A stretch of 64,000 nucleotides of DNA from Cyanoderma ruficeps (taxonomy: Eukaryota; Chordata; Aves; Passeriformes; Timaliidae): contig VZDJ01000014.1 in NCBI GenBank assembly GCA_008694505.1, forward strand, positions 350,490 to 414,489. The letters run 5' to 3'. Position 1 is the stretch's first letter, and every line of letters starts with the position of its first letter. The position numbers and the translations under genes are program-made. Positions 1-11,425 of the stretch are shown here, piece by piece. Below the pieces are notes generated by a model. That model was not told where the DNA came from and searched no databases. It worked only from the letters and a program-made list of their open reading frames with translations.

Positions 1-833
1 CACAATGCTCAAGCTGAGAATTTCCTTGCAGGTTGGATAGAGATGTGGTCCTCATGCAGAATTTTGAGCTAGAAAGGGAATATTTGGCAAGGTTCGCCTG
101 GATTTAGGCATCTGGGTTTTTTGTGAGAGGTCAGCAGGGCTTTGTCACAAGTGTCAATACGATCCCTTTTCCATAAAAACCCCGTGAAGTTAAAGATTAT
201 TTACATTTTGGGTACGGCTAACAACCATTATCTATTTGATTAGGTGAGGCTCAGATTAAGCACCAAATTTATCCCTTTACCTTGTCAAATTTAATAGTAG
301 TTTAAAGGCAAACCTCATTGAAACTCTGCCTTCCCTGCTGGGCTAATTAACACCCATTTTAGGCTCTTAAACCTTTGATGGGTATTTCTGCTCCAGCTCT
401 TTGGTAATAGGGGAACTACTTTAATAAATCAGACAAAAATCTCGGCCAAGCAGAGCAGACCAAAAGGCTCTGCCCAGGTGTGATGGGTTTCCAATGCAGA
501 AGGGCAGATAAAAGCACTTTCTTGATTAAATACTGCCACCAGGTTGAACCCCTGAGTTTTCTGGTGCTGCTCCTGATCCCGCTGCTAATGTGTGCTGAGT
601 GTTTTATTTCAGGGCTGGTCCTGTAAAACGGGCCAGATTAATGGAGAAACTCAGCCAAGTGTGCTGAGCTCAGTGGGTCCTGCCCGTGCATTTGATGGGT
701 TTGGGTTCACAGAAGATTGTGATGACTTCAGACTCTCCTGGATGGGGAAATATTCTGGTACAGCAGTGCCTGCGCTAAGGGAAAATGGGAATTCAGCGTG
801 TCGGTGCAAAGAAGTCCCAAGTGAGCTGTGGCT
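1..833. other. Unique noncoding DNA, AT-leaning
   Basis: No gene, RNA or repeat is recognised here. The part from about 175 to 470 is AT-rich and compositionally complex, with TTTGATTAG, GGCTAATTAAC and several short homeodomain-like TAAT cores, which is the look of a vertebrate conserved noncoding element, although conservation is not testable here. A pyrimidine-rich stretch ending in TTTCAG at about 603-612 resembles a splice acceptor, but the frame behind it (to 849) runs into a minisatellite and resembles no protein I know, so I do not call an exon. Confidence 0.6.
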
Positions 834-1248
834 GCTGGAATCACACTGAGCTCTGTGATGGGACTGACCCCTGAGAGAACCAGGACTGCTGGAATCACAC
901 TGAGCAATGGGACTGACCCCTAACAGAACCAGGACTGACCCCTGAGAGAACCAGGACTGCTGGAATCACCCTGAGCTCTGTGATGGGACTGACCCCGAGA
1001 GAACCAGGAATTCTGGAACCACACTGAATTATGTGTCAGGACTGACCCTGAGAGAACCAGGAATGCTGGAACCACACTGAACTCTGTGACTGACCCCTGA
1101 GAGAACCAGGACTGCTGTAACCACGCTGAGCTCTGTGATGGGACTGACCCCTGACAGAACCAGGACTGCTGGGACCACACTGAGCTCTGTGACAGGACTG
1201 ACCCCTGACAGAACCAGGACTGACCCCTGACAGAACCAGGACTGCTGG
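834..1248. repeat. Minisatellite, 53-54 bp unit with nested 22 bp unit
   Basis: The word GAACCAGGA recurs at 877, 926, 948, 1001, 1054, 1103, 1157, 1211 and 1233, giving spacings of 49, 22, 53, 53, 49, 54, 54 and 22 bp. The full unit is about 54 bp (GGAATCACACTGAGCTCTGT followed by GATGGGACTGACCCCTGAGA and GAACCAGGACTGCT). The 22-bp steps are internal duplications of CTGACCCCTGAGAGAACCAG. Minus-strand frames through it encode a repetitive Leu/Ser/Val-rich peptide, which is a by-product of the repeat. Units differ by several substitutions, so the array is not freshly expanded. Confidence 0.92.
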
Positions 1249-2365
1249 ATCCAACTGCAAGGAACAGCCACCAATTTCTCCCGCACCCTTTTGATGCTCC
1301 TGCTCTGTATTTGTCTTTCTGAGGAAATGCCCAGTGACTCCTTTGAGTGTCTCAGGCTGGATCCCTCTTGAGACAGGAGAGAAATCTGCTCCTGGCTCCT
1401 CCAAACTCGTGTGGGCTTAATCCTGTCCAGCTCCTGGTGCCCCAACCCTTCCTCGAGGGCACCGTGGGGCATCTGCCCTGAGCTGCAGCCGCCAGCTCAG
1501 CCAGAAATCGCTGCCCAGACCCCAAAACTCTCTGGGGTGCTTCCCTACACAGGCTGTGGGGGCCCAAATCCCCCTCTGCTGTCCCAGGCAGGGTCTGGAG
1601 GGGCTCCTTGCTGCTGCCCAGGGAGAGCGAGAACAGGGCGAGGAGAGACGGTGCCACATTTAATTAGCTCTCAGCAAACCCAAGTTATTCTTAACATTCA
1701 ACTGATCTTCAAAAAGGGAACCCTTTTAAATGAAAAGAAAAAGTGCAAGGCTAGGAAACCATTAATTGATTCCTTATTCATTAACCTTTGCAAAGCACTC
1801 CAAAGAGCTGGAAGAGACTTCCTTTGCAGCAAGGGCTTCTGCAGGGGCTGGAAGGAGCCTCTGGTAACCTGCACTGCACGGGGCAAGAGAAGGGCTGGTC
1901 CCAAACTGCTCCTTGTGCTAATCAGAGAGCAATTCCTCACACGAGTCTCTGCTGTAATCACGGCTGATCCTGAGCCCGCTCTTCCCAAACCACCCCGAGG
2001 CCGTGGCAGCCTTCCCTGATATTTAATCTGTAAACCTCAAACTTGTCGCGCCCATCCCTGAGCCCGGCAGCTCAAATCTCATAACAGTTCTTTTTCCTTT
2101 TTTCAAACCAGAGCTTCTGGAGTCCAGGGATTTGCACTGAAAAAAAAGTCCTCGATAGATGAGGGATTGTGAAAAGCAGTTTGTAAAGGGCTTTCGGGTT
2201 TAAAAAACAAAACCACCCAGAGCCAAGGGAAGCTGACAACAGATACTAAAAATCAGATATAAAAAACCTCCAGTTTACTCATTAAAATTAATCAAACAGG
2301 GAAGGGAGATAATCTGCCTGCTGAGCACCAGCAGTGTGGCCACTCGGGCTCAGACCAGGGAACAT
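1249..2365. other. Unique noncoding DNA
   Basis: No repeat or gene is recognised. The segment at about 1660-1830 is AT-rich (CATTTAATTAGCTCTCAGC, CCATTAATTGATTCC) and could be a noncoding regulatory element. The segment 2090-2300 is A/T rich with A-runs. An open frame on the plus strand at 1411-2019 has low-complexity Pro/Arg/Gly composition and no family resemblance, so I treat it as chance. Confidence 0.55.
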
Positions 2366-2440
2366 CAGAGCGGTTTGGGTTGGCAGAGACCCTAAAGATC
2401 ATTTCATTCCTACCCCCAGCCATAGGCAGGGACACCCCTC
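2366..2440 (-). mobile_element. CR1 LINE fragment, 3' end
   Basis: The sequence reads GCGGTTTGGGTTGGCAGAGA, then CCCTAAAGATCATTTCATTCC and CATAGGCAGGGACACCCCTC. This is the antisense of the CR1 3' terminal region (GGTTGGAAGGGACCTTAAAGATCATC and ATGGGCAGGGACACC type). CR1 is the dominant non-LTR retrotransposon of birds and is usually 5'-truncated, and this copy keeps only about 75 bp. It is diverged (for example TTGGCAGAGACCC for TTGGAAGGGACC), so it is not recent. Confidence 0.8.
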
Positions 2441-3107
2441 AGTAGATGGATCGGAGTTTTATGGCCACCCCAAGGATCAGCAGGGACACAGAGCAGGGTC
2501 CCCAGGCAGGACACCCACTGCTGTGGGGTCTGTGTCGTGCTCCCCTGCCCGACCCCACAGCCCCCGGCCCCTCCTGCCCTTGCAGGCAGAGCTCTGGGGT
2601 TGGCTCCGCTGCTTTTCCCCGGGAGTTCTGCATTCCCACCTCCCTCGGGAAGGCAGACAAACAACGCGGTTTCCATAGCCACGGGGGAAAGGGAAGAAAG
2701 AAAAAGCCCCGCGTGGTCAACGGCTGCCAAATCGCCTTTTGTTTGTGCCCACCAGCACTCGGATTTGCCCTGATCTGAAATGACACTTTTCTCCCTCACT
2801 GGGGTCTTGTTTTCTGGGTATTTGATTCTTGTGCCAGGACTTGGACAGAAACCAATGGTTAAAAGCTTCCTCTTATAAACTCTGGAATTAACAACCTTCT
2901 TTCCCTGACCTCATCAGCACAGTGGGGTAAAAAAACACAACAAACTAGACACATTTTCTCTTTTCAGACAGTTTTGGCAGAAGGGAATGAAACCCTTCAT
3001 GGGAATGTCTGATCCAGCCTCTTTCAGAGGACAGGCACAACCTGAGATACGGTACCTGCAAAACTGGGGTGAAGTTTTGATGTTCAAAGGGGGAGTTTTC
3101 AAAGAAC
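2441..3107. other. Unique noncoding DNA
   Basis: Sequence between two CR1 fragments. It is GC-richer at 2500-2720 and AT-richer at 2780-3060. Short overlapping open frames on both strands at about 2410-2800 have no family resemblance and no codon structure that I can defend. No RNA gene or tandem repeat is seen. Confidence 0.5.
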
Positions 3108-3260
3108 CATGGACTGGTTTGGGTGGGAAGGACCTCAAAGCCCACCCAGTGCCACCCCTGTCACGGCAGGGACACTTTCCACTGTCCCAGGGTGCTCCCA
3201 ACCCCATCCAGCCTGGCCTTGGGCACTGCCAGGGATCCAGGGGCTGCTCTGGGCAGCACA
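3108..3260 (-). mobile_element. CR1 LINE fragment, passerine-type 3' region
   Basis: Antisense CR1 starting at CATGGACTGGTTTGGGTGGG, then GCCACCCCTGTCACGGCAGG, GTCCCAGGGTGCTCCCAACC, CATCCAGCCTGGCCTTGGGC and GCCAGGGATCCAGGGGCTGC. The order matches the last 150 or so bases of an avian CR1 of the 'gctccaagccccatccagcc' kind. The element is 5'-truncated at its right end, near 3260. The same subfamily occurs at 24389, 61089 and 62675. Confidence 0.92.
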
Positions 3261-4292
3261 TCTCTGTAGCTGGAAGCATGAAATGATCCGTGGATTCCTT
3301 GAGCACGGGACACGCAGCTCACACTCATCAGCAAACCTGAACTGCCCTGTCCTCTCAGCACGGGCACGAGCTAGAGCCTCGTTCAGCTGAGAAAAACGCT
3401 CCCAAACATCCCCCTGGCAGAGATCAGGCGCTTGGGAAGTCACAGAGGAAGATCTTGAACAAAATCACGGGGAATCACCTTCTCCTGAGCCTGCCCTGTG
3501 CAGCACAAGGGCCAATTCCCCTGGTGCTCAGCGTCCTCCCCCTCTCCCAGCCCTGTCCTCCCTCCCCTGGTTCCCCTTGCTCTGCTCAGCGTTTGAAGCT
3601 GGGTGCTCTTTAAAGCAGTGGCTAATGATACTCCATTGATCTCAATTATCCAGAGACAACTCTCGGTTATCCTGAGGCTGATTAAGCAGGTTGCAGATTA
3701 ATCATACCCTGCTCAGTGGCCCCTTCATCCTCCTCACTGGTTCCTTACATCTTGATTTTGTTCTCTGTAAGAAAACACACACAAGCCACTGCGTGCTCCT
3801 GTTTCCCAAAACACAACTTTTGGGTTTGAGTGCCTCTGCTGCATCTGCTCCTTCAACCTGGTTATTAACCTGGACAGGTAAGACTCAGATCTTTATTGCT
3901 ATTTCTTATTTTCATCACTGAGACCTGCACCAAGGGAAACATTAAAAAATGGCTCCAAAGAGAGACTTTTCTCCAAATTCAGCACATTTTTTTTTGTTTT
4001 GTTTTCTGTTGAAATGGAAATGTTGGTGCTGGAAATCATCAAAAGCCCTCGGGAATTTTTCTCCTGTGTTTCAGTGTTCCGATCTGCCTCATCCCAAACC
4101 TGCATTGGTTGGAAACCTCAGAACATGACTAAGATTTGGGGTGCTCCCGTAGGGAGAGGCTTGGAAGGGACAGGAGATTTCTGGGCAGCTGGAGCACGAA
4201 GTGTGAGGATTTCTCCTCCAGCTCGGAGGTGGCTCCCATGAACCCCACAGAGGACACAGCCCTGGCCATGAACCTGCACCCAGGGGACACAC
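3261..4292. other. Unique noncoding DNA
   Basis: No gene or repeat is recognised. The part at 3600-3720 is AT-rich with TCAATTATC and GATTAATCATACC. The part 3940-4010 carries short A and T runs. The remainder is mixed composition. Nothing in the short open frames resembles a protein family. Confidence 0.5.
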
Positions 4293-4408
4293 AGAGAATC
4301 GTGGAATCATTAAGGCTGGAAAAACCCTCTAAGCACTGAGTCCAACCTCTAAACCAGCTCTGCCAACCCACCACTAAACCATGACCCCAGGGGCCACATC
4401 CTTTGAAC
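4293..4408 (-). mobile_element. CR1 LINE fragment (second CR1 subtype)
   Basis: The run AGAGAATCGTGGAATCATTA, AGGCTGGAAAAACCCTCTAA and GAGTCCAACC, followed by CCACTAAACCATGACCCCAG and GGGCCACATCC, is the antisense 3' end of the CR1 subtype with 'attaaggttggaaaagacctc' and 'ccaagtgccacatcc'. It is 5'-truncated after about 115 bp. The same subtype appears at 24757, 27958 and 35298. Confidence 0.88.
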
Positions 4409-5040
4409 ACAAGAAAGAACAGGTGAGAGAGAAGGGTTATGCCACTCCTGGAATTCAGAACATTTTAGGGCAAAATATACTAAAAGAGAAAAAGAGAGGG
4501 AAAAGGGAGGGAAAAGGGTTACCTGTAGCACACTGTCCTTGAAAACCTGGCTGGTTTTCTTTTTTTTTTTTCTTTAAGCTCTTGGCTGCAGTTTACCCAA
4601 AAGGAAGAAGGGGGAAAAAAGAAGGTGGCAGTGCTGCCCTGCTGGGGCCAGCTGGCACAGCCCGGGCGGGGGGCTGGGGACGTCCCTGCAGTCTCCAGAT
4701 TAAGCACAAGTGCTTTGTGCAGATAAATTGAAAACCCTCGGCCCTGGAACAGCCACTGGTGGAACGGCGCTGTCAGGTTGGAGAGGAGAGAGAGCAGCTG
4801 CCTATGGAAAGAGATATTAAAAGCTGAGGGAGAGATTGGTGTGCCTTTATGTCTTGAACTGTGAGCCAGAGACGGCTTCGAGAGCGAAAAATGCAGAAAC
4901 TTTGAAAGGCAGGTATTTATTTCTATGTTACACACCCACGTGTGCAGCTCCAGGTATCCCAAACACAATTCCCGAGGCACGCACACAAATCCACACCCAG
5001 ACACACGTGCTGGGACTGTTCTACACCTCAGGTGCTCCTG
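4409..5040. other. Unique noncoding DNA with homopolymer runs
   Basis: It contains a T-run at about 4558-4572, a purine run (GGAAGAAGGGGGAAAAAAGAAGG) at about 4600-4625, a G-rich patch GGGCGGGGGGCTGGGGA at about 4664-4680, and a CA-rich stretch at 4970-5015. A minus-strand open frame of 197 codons (4519-5112) runs through these and into the LTR-like repeat. It has no recognisable domain and I regard it as chance. Confidence 0.5.
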
Positions 5041-5344
5041 TGTGGTTGCGAGGCTGAGATTGTCCCACTTCAGGGACAGAAAGAGAAGCAGGCACACACA
5101 GCAGCAAATCAAAACAACAACCTTTTTATTTTAAAATTTGACTTTATTTTCTATACCTATGTACAGAGGTTAAGAGATCGGCTACTTCAGGTTGCCACCT
5201 CTCAAACCTGGATGGTGGACATCACCATCGATTATTTCTTCTCTCAGAGGAGAAGTGTGTAAACATTTTAAAAATACACATTGTTTAGGTGAAGACGCGT
5301 GGGAACTTTTGCACAAAGACAGAAAGGCAGAAAATTCAGGGGCC
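5041..5344 (-). mobile_element. LTR-like interspersed repeat, copy A
   Basis: This is one of three related copies in the window (also 15679-15980 and, inverted, 33991-34283). Landmarks read on the plus strand are TGTGGTTGCGAGGCTG, GTCCCACTTCAGGGACAGAA, GTACAGAGGTTAAGAGATCGGCTAC and TGGATGGTGGACATCACCATC. On its own (minus) strand it has a TATA-like GGTATAGAA followed within about 30 bp by AATAAA motifs, and it ends in CA, the mirror of the TG at 5041. That arrangement suggests a solo LTR of an endogenous retrovirus. No gag, pol or env is attached. The family name is unknown to me and the left (U3) boundary is an estimate. Confidence 0.68.
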
Positions 5345-8300
5345 TGAGCAGGGAACACCCCAGGATCAAACCAAAGCACCAAACCCCTCGGGTACAGCAG
5401 CCTGGTGAGAACTTGGCTGCAGCTGCTGCTTCCAATTTGGTGGCAGCAGAAAAAGCCAAGCAGGAGCTGGGGCTCAGGGCAAGCTGGCAGCGAGCTGGGG
5501 ATGAGCAAGACAAAGGAGATGAGCACACTCCAGTACCCCCAGCTGGCCCAGCTGCCCGCAGCAGGGACACCCTGCCCCTCCACTGGCGGCTATTTCACTA
5601 ATTACCCTCCCCAATTAACTCCTTTACTCCCCATCCCCTCACATTCTGCAAGTGACAGCCCCCAAGGCCCGTTTAGCATTCCCTGGAGGGGATGGGGACA
5701 GCAGGGCCAGATTTCTGGGGCCAGTCTCATCTGCTGGATTGGTTGGCAGGATGAGGAGGAGGATGACTTCTGGCTCTGTTTGTGCTTTGGCACTGAATCA
5801 GGACAGGGAAAGGCTAACAGCAGAAATGAAATTATTCCCCATCTTCCCCAAGCCTGGCTCGCTCGCTCACACCCACCCACAATTCAGCCCGTGATCCTGA
5901 AGTGAAACTGGCTTTTATCATTCCTTGTTCAATCTAGTCAATCAAAATTTCAATTAATGGCAGGGAATTATCATTCCATTCAGCACAAAGAGGGTTTTGT
6001 TGTGGGATTTTTTATTTTTTTTTTTAATCTATTACAAAGTGGCTGTCGTGTTGCTGGTTCCAGCCCTGGGCAGCCTCCTGCAGCACCTCCCTGTCAGGCA
6101 CAGAGATTTTGGGGGTTCCCGGCCTCCCTGGCTCCACAGGGCAAACCCATTCCTGCTTTTTATAGCCAGAAACCGCTGACTGTGCTGAAGATTCTTATTT
6201 TTCCTCCTTTCCTAATTTCCCTGCAGCCCACATGAAGGGCAGCAGCTCTCCCTGAGATGGTGAGGGAGGAGAGGACAGGGGGGAAGGATGGAGGGAGAGG
6301 GGGGTTAAAAGAAGAATCCATTTGTAATTGCTGAAATAAACACAAGTTGGAGAGAAATGCAAATGCCTCATGTTGTGAAATGCTTGACAGAAGAAGTGAC
6401 AGCTTTTTATTAGGGTGATAACAGCAAGGAGTTTTAAAATAGAATAATCGGTGCAACAAAAGCAATTTTCATTCTGAATTTTCATTTTAAATGGATGATC
6501 TTGTTTTAATCAAGTGAGTCATCACAAAATGCTTTTAATTGCCGAAAGTCAAGAGCTATATTGTAATTTTGATGTCTACTTTCAGGGTGATGATTGGATT
6601 TATATAAAATGGGGGGCAGTTTGTGGTGTTGTCCCATTCCCGTTTTCTGTCATTTCCCCCTCAGGTGGATTCACCACTCAAATATCTAAACGGCTTTTTT
6701 GGGAAGTGCGCTCACCTTGCCAACAAATCCACAACAGGCTTGAAGCAGAAGATGTTTGTTAAAATCTGGGTTTGTTTATTTTTCTTCCCCTATCTCCTTC
6801 TGTGTTATTTGGAGCAGCTGAGCTGCTAACACGAGGTTTGACTTTTTGTGCTGTTGAAGCATTCTGGGATGGTGCCGTGAGCTTGGACCACTTCCCACAG
6901 ACTCGGATCCACCATCCACCACCGTTCCAGTGAAAAGGCAAATTTCGGGCTCCATTCCAAGCACAAATCCCACCTCTTTAGAGGAAAAGTGGCTGAGGCT
7001 TTGTGGCTAGAGCCAAGACTACACAGCCAGGTCCTTGCTGGCTCGGTGAGGAACTTCTCAATCCCTCCTCAGGTGAGGTCCTGGAGAGTGGCTTGTTGTT
7101 GGAACCCTGGAGAATTCAGCTGCTGCTGAATTCCTGCTTTGAAACCTTCCCCTGCCCTACAGTCAGAGGGGCTGGTGTTGGTGTTGGCTCCCGTGGAAGG
7201 AACCGTTCCCTCACCCCAAGATCCCACCAGAGATGATCTCCTCAGCTCAGAGCATGGCTTGAACTTCATGAGCAGCCAAGAGTCGGGAGAACCTGCCCAG
7301 CTTTGCCACCAGCCGCCCAAATCTCCCCTTCAAGTCCTTTCAAACTCCAAATATACTGCCCTGAAATCAGGAAAGCGACATAGAACACCTTTTTCTTTTC
7401 TTATTTTAACAAGAAAAAAAATACCTGTGAGACTTGGACAACCTGGCTTTGGGAAGTGAGTGTGAGGAGGCTGCCTCATCTTTTCTCTTTGCGTGCCTTT
7501 CCCTCCTGTGCTGCTCCTTTCACACTGCTGTTCAGACCCAGCACGATGAGAGGGGACAGAAGCCATTTGCAAATGTGTTCTCAGAAGAAAAATCTGCTTT
7601 TCCCCCCGCCCATTGAAGAAGCAATTCCTGTTGCTGCACATTTCGAGTGCGTGCGGGGATTGAAAGCCCAAAGCAGGAACGAGACGTCGCATCTCGAAAT
7701 TCTCCACGAAGGTGTGAACGAAGACACAATGACGAGCCAGTGCTGACATGCACAAAACAGCTCATTAAATGGGAGAGAAAACAGCACCTTTCACCTCCAA
7801 CAAGCTGGAAAAGATAAAATCCCTGCCAGATAACCTAAGCAAGAGCCTCTTGGGAGAGATGTGAACGTGCTGGAGTGCTGGGAGCTAATTGGGAGAGCCT
7901 CCACCATCCCCGAGCAGCAGCAGCAGAGAAAACACATCCCTTTGCTGTTAAATAAATAAAATATGCCAGCATTAGTCTCCTTCCCTGTCCTCCCTAGTTC
8001 CTGTGCCCCAAACTGAGCTGGAATTGTGCCCTCATTTAGCATCTCGTTGCATGGCTGAGCAGACCATGCTTTTAGCAGAACTGTCAGGCTCCTACCCGGC
8101 CCATCCCTTTGGAAATTTGGGTCAAGGGCTTTGTTCAGTTTGGTTTGAAGCCAGAACTGATACTCGGAGGGATGAACTTCAAAAGTGTTTTACCCAGTCC
8201 TGCTCAGGATCCACCAGCCTAAACAGGGCATGTTGTCAAGGGCTTCCATGGCCATCTCCAAAATTAAAATTACTCATGTTTTTAAATAGATCCTCTGCTA

Positions 8301-8610
8301 TATCTGAATGGTTGGTTTATTTTCCTGGTAGGAACAGCCAAGAAGGGATCCCTTTCCCTTCATCCTGGCCACATGAATCTTTTGACTGAGGGCTAGGGAA
8401 ACCTCGATGCCCTTATTTGTTTTTTAAAGAATTGAGTAAAGATCCTAAAATATTCAAACAACACAAGAACCTGGCGTGGAAACTGGCTGGGCCTTTGGAG
8501 GCCAGCTGCCTCCCCTCATTAATATCCACAACAACTTAATTGAGCCACTTTGGAAATTCCTTTTGGAAAGCTCAGAGCAGCAAGAGAACACTGGGCTGGT
8601 CACCCCCGTG
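5345..8610. other. Unique noncoding DNA, 3.3 kb
   Basis: No gene or repeat is recognised. GC-rich at 5400-5800, then AT-rich at 5900-6050 and 6300-6620, with GATAAAAG-, TTTTAATTG- and TTATATAAAATGG-type words. The part 6360-6620 has the uneven, motif-dense appearance of a candidate noncoding element. Further AT-rich parts lie at 7330-7430 and 8255-8330. All open frames are under 145 codons, overlap on both strands and resemble nothing known. Confidence 0.5.
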
Positions 8611-8719
8611 AGGCTTGGGGTAACCTGGTCCCATGGGAGGAGCCCCTGCCCAGGGCTGTGGGCTGGAACGAGATGATTTTAAAGTCCCTCCCGACCCAAA
8701 ACATCCCGTGGTTCCGTGG
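8611..8719 (+). mobile_element. CR1 LINE fragment, 3' end
   Basis: Sense-strand CR1 tail: AGGCTTGGGGTAACCTGGTC, CCATGGGAGG, CCCTGCCCAGGG, GGCTGGAACGAGATGATTTT, AAAGTCCCTCCCGACCCAAA and CCCGTGGTTCCGTGG. The order (lead-in, GGAGG-CCCTGCCC, GGAACGAGATGAT, AAAGTCCC-CCAACCC, terminal ATTCTGTG-like octamer) is that of a CR1 3' end. It is 5'-truncated and moderately diverged. Confidence 0.88.
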
Positions 8720-11270
8720 TCACACCTGCTGTGCCTCCTCCTGCCAGCTCATTCCCCAGATCTGCTGCCTCAGATCTGCAGGGGAGGGTGGGGAAAACTT
8801 CCCAGCTCTGGTCAAGCAGAGGGACAGGAGAGAGGGGAGCGAAACGGATCCTTGCAAATCCTTCTGAGCCATTTCCACCACGAGCACCAGCTCTGCTGAC
8901 CCTGGGGGTGAACCCAGGGTGGGAGGTGGGTGCTGCAGCCCTGCCTGTGCCTCTCTCTGCCCCGGTGTCTTTCTCAGGCAGAGCTGTTCCAGCTCTGTGA
9001 CTCACCACATTCCCCCGTTCCATGCCTGGAATTTCAAAGGTCTGTGTATTTATCTGCTGCTCTGTTCAAATTACTGACTGGGCTCTGCTGGCCGTGGTCT
9101 CCTGGGGAGGACACACGATGCTACACAGCTTTTTGATCGAAGCAATCTCTCTCTCGAGGTGCTTTTTTCTTTGTACAGGATTAAAAAAAAAAGCTGTTTT
9201 TTTTCCCCTTTTTCCCATCTCTTTCCCTCACTTTCTTATTTTTGCCAAAGAGCGTCAACTTGAGGTGAAATATTTTCCAGTGCTGACAAAAGCTTTGAAT
9301 TGTAATGCCAAACCCATCAAGCCAAAGCTTTTAACTCTGGATTGTTCTTTTTTTAAAATATTGGATTTGTGACGTTCGTTCTCCTTCCTCTTGCCCATGA
9401 TTGATCTGCCTGTCCTATTTATCTCCTCCATCTCACCGGGCCACGGCCTCGAGCCCACTGGAGACTTTGCATTGATTGCTTGGGATTTTGGATGAAGCCA
9501 GCTAGTTATTTTCCCTTCCCCTCTTCACCTCTGTTACCTGTTGTTTATCCTCTAACCAGGCCTGGGCGAGGTCATTTTCTGCATCCAATTGACCAGAAAA
9601 AGCACATCACAGTTTGGTTAAACAATAATAGGAACACACCAAAGTTCTTTCAGGAGTCCAAGTTCTTCCTCAGCATTTCAAAACCCAACATTTCCCACGC
9701 GAAGCCGCAAAAAGTTTAATCTAGGAATTATTAAATCCATTTTGAAGTGGCTTCAAAAGAGCGCGGAGAATAAATGATTTTGATTTTCTCAAAAAAATAC
9801 ACACCTCGGGTCTGTTTTAAATGATGCTTTCCTGCACATTGGTGCAGCCTACACCTCGGTTAGGGAATGTCAGCACTTTTTTCTCCATGTGACTCTGCTC
9901 TGAAGGCTCAGCCTGTCCCTCCAGACCTGCCACCACCCAGCACCACCTCCCTTTCCCCAGGCATTTCCCTGAAGCTCTGACTCCTTGGTCTTTCTAAATT
10001 AACTACTTATTTTCACTACTTTTCCCTTCAGTCAACAGAGAGAAACTATCTTCTCCGGAAAAGAACTGCAAGCACTGGAGCTAAACTGGCTGTGACAGAT
10101 AAGAACAGACTTTGTTTGGAGAGAGAAGGGAAAATGCAGCTGGGAAGATGCTCACCGCAGGGCTCGGAGCAAACCCGACAAACCAGGCAGGATGGCAAAC
10201 GGGAGGCTGGCAACAGCACCACGGATGTGAGGAGTCGGTGTGGAGGATTAAACTTTAATGAGGGCTTTTAGCATTGAGGGGATTGAAAACACAAAGAGGA
10301 AGAGCAGGGAAAGGTCTCTGGGTCCTCTCCCTCCCTCACACACACGCAGAGTCCCTCACTGGGCGTTTGCACCCGGCAGCTTTCGAGGGTCATTCTGAGA
10401 AGGATAATTAATTACCTGCTGGAAATGTTGTTTTCCAGCCACGAGTCCCTGGACGTGCTGCAGAGCTGCCACGGGGGAGATTTCTCCTTCCAGAGCGTTT
10501 TGCCCTCTCCCACTGGGACCAGACTGTGCAGCCAGAGCCGTCTGAGGGGTTGTAATTCCCAAGGTTTTGTCCTCCAACCCTCCTCCAGCATCTCAGAAAA
10601 AAACCCAATCCCCCCCAAATTGAATTCCATTATTTAAAATGGGGGAGAAACAGCGATGACGTTTCCCCAAACCACTAATTATGGATTACATGGGCTGTAG
10701 GGGAGGAACAACTCTAAAGTCCAAACCTGGCCCTTACAAAATGCTCTAAAACCTTCCCCTGGAAATCCTTTGAAGCCAGGAAGGAAAGTGCTCACGACGC
10801 TGACTGAGAAACCTGTGATATAAATGTCCCTTAGCTCGTTTCTGCCTACTTGAAGACTTAATTAGTATTAAAAGCCCCAGGAAGTCTGAAGATTATTTAT
10901 GGAGAACGTAGCAGCAGCTACGACCCAAGGAATAAAGGAGGTAAGGCTGAAACACAGAGCCTGTCCAAGGGACTAAATCTACATTTTTACTGCTTAATTC
11001 CCTAATTTAGGTGCAAATTTGGGGGTTTTTTTCCCCCTCTCCTGCCCGAAATGTCAAGGTATTGCAAAGCTTTTCAAGCCTGGAATTGGGACAAAGAAAG
11101 AAAGGTCAAAGCCCTCAAAACAATTTGGAGAAATATTGGCCAAGATGTTTCATTTTTACTCTGACAGGTTTTTTTATTAACTTGCACAATCATTTAAAGC
11201 AAAAATTGATCTGCTAAAAGACACCAAGAAGCCATTAGCTCTATGCAGGCACAGGCTGGCATGAGTTGGT
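8720..11270. other. Unique noncoding DNA
   Basis: No gene or repeat recognised. The stretch 9160-9380 is T/A-rich with a short A-run at about 9183. AT-rich, motif-dense sequence lies at 9480-9840 and at 10840-11220 (for example TTAATTAGTATTAAAAGCC at about 10859). The stretch 10040-10620 is mixed. Open frames are all short and unrecognised. Confidence 0.5.
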
Positions 11271-11425
11271 CTCCCCAGCTCTAACGGGCCTTTGCTAGCA
11301 TTAATGAACTCAGAATTTCTCAGTAATTTACAAAGAACAATAATTAATTCTTAGTAATTAATACTAACATTTTTCTTCCTAATTAATATAGCTATTTAAC
11401 TAAGACTTTTCTTCATAATTAAAGT
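11271..11425. promoter_or_regulatory. Candidate noncoding regulatory element (TAATTA cluster)
   Basis: The words TAATTAATTC, TAGTAATTAATAC, CTAATTAATATAGC and CATAATTAAAG occur within about 110 bp, preceded by GCATTAATGAACTC. TAATTA is the core of many homeodomain sites (families such as LHX, DLX, PRRX, EN). Dense clusters of this kind are typical of vertebrate conserved noncoding elements. This is motif density only: AT-rich neutral DNA can look the same and conservation is not visible from one genome. Confidence 0.25.
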
